Notes under the pieces: generated by a model | Told to the model about the DNA's origin: nothing | Seen by the model: only the letters and a program-made list of their open reading frames with translations | The model's database searches: none | Shown: positions 50,001 through 55,926 of the stretch, in pieces | Layout: each line of letters starts with the position of its first letter | Position numbering within the stretch: the first letter of the stretch is position 1 | Made by a program: the position numbers and the translations under genes | Assembly: GCA_045650505.1 (NCBI GenBank) | Contig: JAZRRE010000018.1 | Coordinates: forward strand, 1-55,926 | From: RGIG1681 sp045650505 | Lineage (GTDB): Bacteria; Bacillota; Clostridia; Christensenellales; UBA1242 | DNA: 55,926 nt | Direction of reading: 5' to 3'

Positions 50001-50858
50001 TTACATATGTCCGTGAATTCTCACTCTGGTTGTGTTGTCAACACCTGGAGCGATTGCAGGAACATAAATTGCTGTTCCGGTTTCATTTGGAAGAGTGAGC
50101 AAGTTAGCGTCACTAACATCATATTCACTTTCATCATATTTATAATGCACTCCATTATTTTCTGAATGAATTTCCATAACAGTAAATGATGTTGGAAGAA
50201 GGTCTGTAACCACAACATTTGTAGCATCAACACTGCCTGTGTTTGTGAGAGTGATAATATAGTCAAGTTCTTCACCACAGCAAACATTATCATTGCTAAC
50301 AGCCTTTGTAATTAAAACTTCAGCATATTCACATTTTGAAATTGTGTAAGTTGCAGTTCCTTCAACGCAGGCTTTATTTCTATTGCAACCACAGCCACAA
50401 GCATAACCATGAACAGTAACTTCATTTGTGATTTCATTAACTTCAACACTAATGTTTTCATTAACAAAAACATTATACTCTAAAATAAATTCAGCATCTC
50501 TATCAAGTCTGTCACTAAATTCAAAAGTGAGTGGAGAAACCTCTGTTGGAACAATAGTTCTCATTGAACCACCAATAAAAATTCTTGCACTGCCCTCCAC
50601 AAAAGTTGCATAATCTTCTCCACCAAGATTATCAGTAACGGTAAAACCACTTAAGCATCCACAACCATTATTGGTCACATGAACTATATAAGTGATAACA
50701 TCACCTGCTCTAAAACAATCAGTTGTAGCTGTTTTTTCAACTAAAATGCTGTATTCATCTTTCACGGTAGAGTTAACAATGTTTGAAACATTTGTTCTTG
50801 TAACACTTGAACCCTCATATGAAAATGAAACTTGCGCTTGATTAGTAATTGTTTCCAA
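50001..50858 (-). CDS. Cys-rich DUF11-repeat protein without signal peptide (paralogue B)
   Basis: A 285-residue paralogue of the protein at 39278-40102: METITNQAQVSFSYEGSS matches MSTTITNEATTTYQYVGSSS, and FRAGDVITYIVHVTNNG matches FSPGDIITYTVTITNNT. It has two DUF11 repeats and no signal peptide or anchor. Unlike A it is rich in Cys, in clusters (NNGCGCLSG, YACGCGCNRNKAC, NVCCGEEL), which suggests cross-linking or metal binding. The start is TTG 50858 after AAAGGAGG. The inverted repeat GACGATA/TATCGTC lies in the leader at 50882-50897. Spore or cell-surface location is inference. Confidence 0.75.
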   Translation of the reverse strand: METITNQAQVSFSYEGSSVTRTNVSNIVNSTVKDEYSILVEKTATTDCFRAGDVITYIVHVTNNGCGCLSGFTVTDNLGGEDYATFVEGSARIFIGGSMRTIVPTEVSPLTFEFSDRLDRDAEFILEYNVFVNENISVEVNEITNEVTVHGYACGCGCNRNKACVEGTATYTISKCEYAEVLITKAVSNDNVCCGEELDYIITLTNTGSVDATNVVVTDLLPTSFTVMEIHSENNGVHYKYDESEYDVSDANLLTLPNETGTAIYVPAIAPGVDNTTRVRIHGHM

Positions 50859-50947
50859 AATAATTACCTCCTTTGTTATTTGACGATAAATATCGTCTTT
50901 TACATTCTATGCTCAACAATTAAAGTCAGTTACAATAAAACCAAAGA

Positions 50948-50978
50948 AAAAAGACTGAAAAAATCAGTCTTCTTTTTT
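50948..50978 (-). terminator. terminator of the membrane protein gene
   Basis: AAGACTGA and TCAGTCTT form a stem downstream of the minus-strand gene, with an A/T tract on both sides. Confidence 0.8.
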
Positions 50979-50986
50979 TATCTGCT

Positions 50987-51895
50987 TTATTCTGCTATCA
51001 CTTCTTCTTTTGTTAAAATTTCATCTTTAATTGATTTAAGTTTTTTATTCCCCTTAACAATCACAATAACAGCCATTGTAATTGCAAAACCAATAACCGC
51101 TGCGCCAGTGAGTGAAAGCATTAAAGGTCTAAACAATTCACTTTCTTCACCACCAAAGGTTGTGAGCATTGTGGCTTCAAGGGTAAGCATTGAAACACAC
51201 GCTGCAATCAAAGAAATTATCTTTGCCGAAGAATAAACAGGGCTTTCATATTTTTTATATCTAACCAAATTAACAATCGCAAATGAGAAAGTGAAGAATG
51301 TGTAAGCAGCAAGTGCAATCGTTGTTATCATATGGTGCTTGAAAGTCTTGTTTAAATAAACAATAAAGAACACAATAACAGCAAGTGCCAAGTTCATAAA
51401 CACCAAAAACCAGCCACAAAGTATCGATTTTTTAACTTCAATTTCAACTTGTTCTTTTGGCTTATGTTTTCTTGTGTGTTTAACTAGGAAAAACCTCATC
51501 ACGCCTAGCATAACATAATATGCAAACATTGAATAGAACCAAAACGACTTATGATAAAAACCTAAACATAATTGAAAAATTGCAAAGCCAACATTCCAAA
51601 TTAGTGAGCCATAAAGTGAAATATTCATTCGAAGTCTAACATCACTAAAATACATTTTTGCATATTTATTTTCTTTCTTAAAATTTCTAAAAAACTTAAT
51701 AATTTTTGGCATTCTAAAACCAATAACCAAAAGCACATAAAAAGCTAAAACATAAGAAAAAATTGCAACAATAGACTGCGTTCCTAAAAACACCATAGAT
51801 AAAACCAAAAATGCCACAGCAATCGGCAGCAAACAAATAATCACTGCTGCGTGTGGATACAAAATCGCAACCCCAAACTTTTTAAAAACTTTCAC
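50987..51895 (-). CDS. multi-pass membrane protein, unknown function
   Basis: A 302-residue integral membrane protein with eight to nine hydrophobic helices and short basic loops (FRNFKKENKYAKMYFSDVRL, LVKHTRKHKPKEQ). The start is GTG 51895 (VKVFKKFGVAIL), which follows AGGAG; a longer in-frame ORF runs into the terminator-like hairpin upstream. It lies after the TetR gene, separated by that hairpin, so its expression may depend on read-through. I do not recognise the family. Confidence 0.7.
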   Translation of the reverse strand: MKVFKKFGVAILYPHAAVIICLLPIAVAFLVLSMVFLGTQSIVAIFSYVLAFYVLLVIGFRMPKIIKFFRNFKKENKYAKMYFSDVRLRMNISLYGSLIWNVGFAIFQLCLGFYHKSFWFYSMFAYYVMLGVMRFFLVKHTRKHKPKEQVEIEVKKSILCGWFLVFMNLALAVIVFFIVYLNKTFKHHMITTIALAAYTFFTFSFAIVNLVRYKKYESPVYSSAKIISLIAACVSMLTLEATMLTTFGGEESELFRPLMLSLTGAAVIGFAITMAVIVIVKGNKKLKSIKDEILTKEEVIAE

Positions 51896-51905
51896 AATAT
51901 CTCCT

Positions 51906-51934
51906 AAAAATAAAACCACCCAAAACGAGTGGTC
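51906..51934 (-). terminator. terminator/attenuator between TetR and membrane gene
   Basis: On the minus strand ACCAC...GTGGT brackets a short loop and is followed by TTTTATTTTT, eight bases before the AGGAG of the next gene. It can limit transcription from the TetR gene into the membrane protein gene. Confidence 0.6.
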
Positions 51935-51939
51935 TAATT

Positions 51940-52521
51940 TTATTTTTCGTTAAAATTTACAGATTCAATAATAATATTAATTATTTTTTCAATAGGCATT
52001 TCACAATCAAGTTCAATCCATTTATAAATAACAGCAGCAATTCCTCTGGTAAAAAACTCTAAACGAAAAACCTGTTCTTCTTTTGGCACACCAAATCTAG
52101 AAATAATAGGAAAAAATAATTCTTCACACATTTGCTTATAAATATTTTCATTTTTGAACAAAATCGGTCTTTTATGAATCATTTTCATAACTCGATTGTT
52201 CATCTTCATAAATTCAAGATATGGTCTTAAAAACTGCTCATTTATGAAAACAATTTCTTCTTTTGTGCCATTTTTGATTAAAGGTTTAATATCTTTAACT
52301 TCAAAAGAACCAAAAAAATCTCGATTTAAAGCTTCAATAGTTTCCTCAAAAAGGTCATCTATCGTGTCATAATGCAAATAAAATGTTGACCTATTCACAC
52401 CGGCTTTTTCACAAACCTCTTTAACTGAAATATAATCAATATCTTTTGTTTCTAAAAGAATCAAAAGTGCCTCGTTCATAAGTTTTGCCGTATTGAAATA
52501 TTTACTTTCAGCTTTATTCAT
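51940..52521 (-). CDS. TetR/AcrR-family transcriptional regulator
   Basis: A 193-residue regulator. The N-terminal helix-turn-helix is ISVKEVCEKAGVNRSTFYLHYDTIDDLFEE (about 31-60), typical of TetR, with a ligand or dimer domain after it. It resembles TetR proteins with a C-terminal domain of the DhaS/YfiR kind. The ribosome site is AGGTG and it follows the small membrane protein gene after seven bases, so the two are co-transcribed. Its targets are probably the flanking genes; no operator was identified with confidence. Confidence 0.85.
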   Translation of the reverse strand: MNKAESKYFNTAKLMNEALLILLETKDIDYISVKEVCEKAGVNRSTFYLHYDTIDDLFEETIEALNRDFFGSFEVKDIKPLIKNGTKEEIVFINEQFLRPYLEFMKMNNRVMKMIHKRPILFKNENIYKQMCEELFFPIISRFGVPKEEQVFRLEFFTRGIAAVIYKWIELDCEMPIEKIINIIIESVNFNEK

Positions 52522-52528
52522 AAATCAC

Positions 52529-52882
52529 CTATTCTTCGCTAATTTCTTTTGCAAGTGTTAAAATTTCATATTTATATTTATTTTTTCTAATTTCTAAAAT
52601 ACGCTTATAAATAAAATAGTTAACACTAACACCAGCAATTCCAATCAAACCAACAATAACACCAGCAATAATGGAAACAAGTGTTCCACCACCAATAACA
52701 CCCATAGCAAGACTCATTCCTGTTCCAAGTAACAATGACATAATAATGCCATAAGCAATAGAAAATATTTTAACAGGATTTTTAACTTGTGAATCAAGTT
52801 TTTTAAGTTGTTTTGCTTTTGAAGTTTTCTTTTCAGTATATTCATTAGCAATTTGTTCTGCATAAATTTTATCTGTGTTCAT
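52529..52882 (-). CDS. small two-helix membrane protein in TetR operon
   Basis: A 117-residue protein with an amphipathic Lys/Gln-rich N-terminus (about 1-35), two or three hydrophobic segments with GlyGly-rich cores (SLLLGTGMSLAMGVIGGG, VGLIGIAGVSVNYFIYKR) and a charged C-terminus. The ribosome site is AAAGGAGGTG. It is the first gene of the TetR operon. No function is known; it may be a target or accessory part of the TetR-controlled response. Confidence 0.7.
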   Translation of the reverse strand: MNTDKIYAEQIANEYTEKKTSKAKQLKKLDSQVKNPVKIFSIAYGIIMSLLLGTGMSLAMGVIGGGTLVSIIAGVIVGLIGIAGVSVNYFIYKRILEIRKNKYKYEILTLAKEISEE

Positions 52883-52970
52883 AATACACCTCCTTTTGTT
52901 TATAGGTCAATTATAAATCACAAACCAACAAACATCATCAACACCAAAAACAAAATCTGTCGATTTAAAA

Positions 52971-52994
52971 AAGCACAGCAAATTGCTGTGTTTT
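52971..52994. terminator. terminator between small genes
   Basis: CACAGCAA and TTGCTGTG with A and T tracts, downstream of the minus-strand gene that ends at 52993. Confidence 0.75.
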
Positions 52995-53736
52995 ATCTTT
53001 TGAAAATTGTGAGAAGTTCATTATATTTCATATAGATTACATCTTCAATTTTAAACTCATCTTGAAAGACATATTCTTCAATTTCAACTTTTGGCAAATC
53101 ACCATCTTGCCAGAAAGACAAAAGTTTAACTTCTTCGGTTTCTTTCAAAATTTCATCAACAAATGCTTTGAGGTTTTTAAATTCTTGTTCAACATTTCCA
53201 CAAACACTTCTTTCAATATCTTCAGGCACTTTGCTTGCATCAAATATAACAATTTCTTGACCATTTTCAACTGTTCGAAGTTCAAATCGCATTGTCTCTA
53301 AAATTAAGCCTTCTTCTTTAATCAACTTTTGAGTTTCCAAAATCATTTCTTCTCTGTCTTTTTCACTTAAACCATTTTGAGCAATATTAAGTTTTTCAAG
53401 TTTTTGATAAAAAGCATTTTTGCGTTCTAAAAAATCTTCTTGCTCAATCAATTCTTTAATTTTTGCAATGCGTTCTTTTTCTGCTTGAATTTTAGATTCT
53501 TTTAAGGTTTGCCAAGACATTGTTTTGTCTTCTTCTTGAAAACTTCCCTGCACCGTTCCACAGTTGCAACCCATTCCAGCACTAACATAAACATCGTTTT
53601 CATCTTGCACTTCATAAAGCAAATTTTCTTCAGTCACGCACTCTGGCTTGTCATAATAAAAATACTCTTTCATAAGTTCCAAAACCTTTTCTTTCTTCAC
53701 GGTTTTTGGAACAATATATAAATTTAATTGACACAT
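52993..53736 (-). CDS. coiled-coil soluble protein, unknown function
   Basis: A 247-residue protein starting MCQLNLYIVPKTVKKEK after AGAGGAA. The N-terminal 65 residues form an alpha/beta segment ending in SAGMGCNCGTVQGSF, with a Cys pair. Residues about 75-165 are heptad-rich and strongly charged, a coiled coil (ERIAKIKELIEQEDFLERK). The C-terminal part has mixed character. I do not recognise the family. It precedes the TetR operon on the same strand but has its own terminator. Confidence 0.65.
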   Translation of the reverse strand: MCQLNLYIVPKTVKKEKVLELMKEYFYYDKPECVTEENLLYEVQDENDVYVSAGMGCNCGTVQGSFQEEDKTMSWQTLKESKIQAEKERIAKIKELIEQEDFLERKNAFYQKLEKLNIAQNGLSEKDREEMILETQKLIKEEGLILETMRFELRTVENGQEIVIFDASKVPEDIERSVCGNVEQEFKNLKAFVDEILKETEEVKLLSFWQDGDLPKVEIEEYVFQDEFKIEDVIYMKYNELLTIFKR

Positions 53737-53790
53737 AAAAATTTCCTCTGCTTTCATTATATTATTTCAAAGCAAATTTTGCAAAATAAA

Positions 53791-53817
53791 AACGAACCCA
53801 AAACGGTTCGTTTTTTG
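53791..53817 (-). terminator. terminator of the Nudix gene
   Basis: AACGAACC and GGTTCGTT with A and T tracts, downstream of the minus-strand gene at 53822. Confidence 0.85.
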
Positions 53818-53821
53818 TTTT

Positions 53822-54214
53822 CTATTTTCCAAGAATTTTATTCACGATTGGAACATCTGCAGGTGCCCAATCAAGGGTTTCAAGTTCACTTTTGTCAAGC
53901 CACTTAAAATCGTGATGCACATTCATTTTCAAATCTTTGCTTTTTGCTTTGCACGAAAAAGCATACATATTCATTGTGAAATCTGGATACTCATGATAAA
54001 CATCTAAAAAGTGTCCTGTGATATCAACATCCATTTCCATTTCTTCACGAAGTTCTCTTTTTAAGGCATCTTCTTTGCTTTCGCCCACTTCAATTTTACC
54101 ACCAGGAAACTCCCACTTAAAAGACACATAATCATACTTTCCTTGGTCGCGTTCCATACATAAAATTTTTCCATCGTGTTCAATAACACCAGCAACAACT
54201 TCAATATGTTTCAT
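53822..54214 (-). CDS. MutT-like Nudix hydrolase
   Basis: A 130-residue enzyme starting MKHIEVVAGVIEHDGKIL; the start at 54214 follows AGAGGTG, while the longer frame begins inside the site. The Nudix box GGKIEVGESKEDALKRELRE matches Gx5Ex7RE followed by EEM. GKYDYVSFKWEFPGG before it is the MutT-like strand and turn. MutT family members remove oxidised GTP or dGTP; the substrate here is not proven. There is a second Nudix gene at 26229. Confidence 0.9.
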   Translation of the reverse strand: MKHIEVVAGVIEHDGKILCMERDQGKYDYVSFKWEFPGGKIEVGESKEDALKRELREEMEMDVDITGHFLDVYHEYPDFTMNMYAFSCKAKSKDLKMNVHHDFKWLDKSELETLDWAPADVPIVNKILGK

Positions 54215-54277
54215 AATCATTCACCTCTGCCCTCATTATATCACAAAAAAATAAAAAACAACATATTTTAAGAAATA

Positions 54278-55180
54278 TTACCCTTCTTTTTTTGTTTCGC
54301 TAGAGGTTTTGTGCCATTCGCCCATAACTTCACTAACTTTTGTTAAATAAACAAATGCTGCAGGGTCAACTTCTTTGATAATGGTTTTTAATTGACCCAC
54401 TTGAAATTTGCTAACCAAACATATAACAATTGTCTTTTCACTGTTTGAATGCATACCCTTTGCTGTGGTGCAAGAACAACCTCTTGAAAGTTGTTCCATA
54501 ATTGCATTAGAAAGTTCAACCGGCTTTGTTGTGATAATGTTAAACGCACGAACTTCTTTGTAGCCATCATTAACAAAGTCTGTGATAAACATACAAAACA
54601 ACAACGCGGTGATTGTGTATGGCAACAATGCAAAACCATTTTCAAACACAAACAATGTGAGAGCAATAATCACCATATCAACAATAATAATAAATGAACC
54701 AAGAGAGGCATTTGGCTTTTTGCTTTTGATGATGCAAGCAATCATATCAGAACCACCTGTTGAGCCACCAAATCTAACAACCAAACCAACACCAACACCC
54801 ATAATTGCACCACCAAAAATTGCTGAAACAAACAATTCATAAGTAATGCCAAAATCAATCATATTAAAAATTTGCATACCAAGAGAGAAAGATAAAATTC
54901 CAACCAACGCCTTAATTGCAAACTTTTTGCCAAGTGTTTTGAGTGCAAAAACATATAATCCAATGTTAAGCACTAAATAAATTGCAGAAGTTGGAATTCC
55001 ACTGATTCCAAACTTTTCAAACAAAGTATTCACAACCATTGCAAGTGCTGAAAAGCCACCTGTTGAAATATTGTTAGGCTCTAAAAACACACTGAATGCG
55101 AAACCCATTATTAAAGTGCCAAAAACAATCATTGAAAAATCTAAAACACTCTGCCATTTTTTATTCATTTTAATATACAT
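54278..55180 (-). CDS. YitT-family membrane protein (DUF161 plus DUF2179)
   Basis: A 300-residue protein with six or so membrane helices in two repeats (MIVFGTLIMGFAFSVFLEPN and ISTGGFSALAMVVNTLF, then VGLVVRFGGSTGGSDMIACI) followed by the soluble DUF2179 domain with RAFNIITTKPVELSNAIM and FVYLTKVSEVMGEW. The GGFSGLA-like and GGSTGGSD segments are family hallmarks. The transported substrate is not known. The start MYIKMNKK follows AGGAGG. No strong terminator is seen downstream in 54221-54277. Confidence 0.85.
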   Translation of the reverse strand: MYIKMNKKWQSVLDFSMIVFGTLIMGFAFSVFLEPNNISTGGFSALAMVVNTLFEKFGISGIPTSAIYLVLNIGLYVFALKTLGKKFAIKALVGILSFSLGMQIFNMIDFGITYELFVSAIFGGAIMGVGVGLVVRFGGSTGGSDMIACIIKSKKPNASLGSFIIIVDMVIIALTLFVFENGFALLPYTITALLFCMFITDFVNDGYKEVRAFNIITTKPVELSNAIMEQLSRGCSCTTAKGMHSNSEKTIVICLVSKFQVGQLKTIIKEVDPAAFVYLTKVSEVMGEWHKTSSETKKEG

Positions 55181-55285
55181 AACCCCATAACCTCCTCAAA
55201 TTTTCCATTATATATTATTAGACAATAACAAGAAAAGCAACTGATTTTTAATCAAAAATTTTACAAATTTCAACAAACTTTTCAA

Positions 55286-55322
55286 ACGCAAAAAAAGCCA
55301 ACCTTCCGGTCGACTTTTTCCC
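55286..55322 (-). terminator. terminator with GGAA tetraloop
   Basis: On the minus strand AAAGTCGACC-GGAA-GGTTGGCTTT folds with two G-U pairs and is followed by T7. The GNRA-type loop strengthens it. It ends the HAD gene at 55358. Confidence 0.7.
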
Positions 55323-55357
55323 TTATTTATTAGAGCATAGTTGCACAAAATCGGACT

Positions 55358-55840
55358 TTATAATTCAGTATCATTTAAAATATTTATAACTTTCAACATA
55401 TGTATTTTTTCAAGACCATATCCTTTTCGTGGATTTGTTTGAACAACTCTATTTCTATGATATCCCCAATCAAAATCATCATCATCTAAAATAGCATAAC
55501 TTTCTATATTATCTTCTATACTCCCAATCCACATAGAAATTTCTCTTGGTCGGTTGTAATATTCTGGTGTTATTGGTGTTGTGTCATAAATTTTAAGTCC
55601 ATATTTTGAAAATAGTTTACTTAAATATTTTCCATCTTTATCACATTTTTCAAAATCATTATTCCAACAATCTCTCCAAGTTGTTGTTAAAACAATTTCT
55701 GCATTTGTTTCTTTTATAATTTTTTGAATATATGGCATTCTTGTTTCGTCAATAAAAACAAATTCATCTTCACTATTTCTTGTTGGTTCATATTTACAAG
55801 AATTTAAAACACCATCAATATCTAGAAATAAAATTTTCAT
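55358..55840 (-). CDS. HAD-family phosphatase, Swiss-army-knife RNA-repair type
   Basis: A 160-residue protein with HAD motif I FLDIDGVLNS, motif II VLTTTWRD, an EISMWIG segment and motif IV AILDDDDFDWG. This set is seen in HAD_SAK proteins, proposed to act on RNA ends or small molecules; the assignment is by pattern and may be loose. The ribosome site AGAGAAT is weak. The gene stands alone; the last 86 bases of the window upstream of it hold an AT-rich promoter-like region with no clear boxes. Confidence 0.7.
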   Translation of the reverse strand: MKILFLDIDGVLNSCKYEPTRNSEDEFVFIDETRMPYIQKIIKETNAEIVLTTTWRDCWNNDFEKCDKDGKYLSKLFSKYGLKIYDTTPITPEYYNRPREISMWIGSIEDNIESYAILDDDDFDWGYHRNRVVQTNPRKGYGLEKIHMLKVINILNDTEL

Positions 55841-55926
55841 ATTATTCTCTCTTAAAATTATTTTTGATGATTTTATATTATCACACTAAATATTAAAAAC
55901 AAACAAAAAATAGAATCTTTCCCCAC

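Overview
The window reads as the chromosome of a low-GC, anaerobic Bacillota bacterium, probably an uncultured gut Clostridia lineage. The class-level guess rests on the AT-rich sequence, AGGAGG-type ribosome sites, a class III fructose-1,6-bisphosphatase, an oxygen-sensitive class III ribonucleotide reductase (nrdDG), an NfnAB-type bifurcating transhydrogenase, rubredoxin/rubrerythrin oxygen defence, a CadC-like repressor with a P1B metal ATPase, and the absence of any aerobic respiration gene. No ribosomal marker is present, so the taxonomy is inference. There is no rRNA, CRISPR array or complete prophage; the only RNA gene recognised is tRNA-Arg(CCU).

Layout. 1-4.1 kb is an accessory island: a truncated DUF4868/KwaB-like gene at the left edge, a structured non-coding region with a striking array of CTCACA words repeated every 10.6 bp, a large serine recombinase, a six-helix channel-like membrane protein and a decayed gene end. 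4.1-11.4 kb holds housekeeping and enzyme genes (PHP phosphoesterase, TIM-barrel isomerase, an SGNH-fold protein that has lost its catalytic residues, a methyltransferase, a DUF1835-like protein, tRNA-Arg, fbp, a P-loop protein). 11.5-19 kb has two tandem MFS paralogues, a ferritin-like protein divergent from an unknown hydrolase-like protein, a DUF308 membrane protein and a TtcA-type tRNA thiolase. 19-26 kb is redox-rich: nfnA-nfnB, a HAD/kinase/SDR run, and a fused flavoreductase-rubredoxin-reverse rubrerythrin. 26-31.4 kb is envelope-related (MscS, Nudix, lipoprotein, zinc-ribbon membrane protein, MacB-type ABC transporter). 31.4-37.3 kb contains nrdD-nrdG behind a pair of NrdR boxes, and a cadC-cadA-like metal efflux operon behind a near-perfect operator and phased A-tracts. 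37.3-50 kb is mixed: a mini FTR-like protein, DegV, two DUF11 proteins, Fe-alcohol dehydrogenase, lipid kinase, HIT, a BspA-like LRR protein, M28 peptidase and an RNase R-like exonuclease. 50-55.9 kb has a TetR cluster, a Nudix enzyme, YitT and a HAD phosphatase.

Architecture. Genes are short operons, nearly all ending in strong intrinsic terminators, many placed between convergent genes. Most recognisable promoters carry TG one base before the -10 box. Four genes have promoters whose predicted start of transcription falls on or one base before the ATG, so they are probably translated from leaderless mRNAs. The most interesting points are the helically phased array, the possible Kiwa-like locus split by the recombinase, the oxygen-defence fusion with a preserved internal ribosome site, the dead SGNH protein, the leaderless gene set and the signal-less DUF11 pair.
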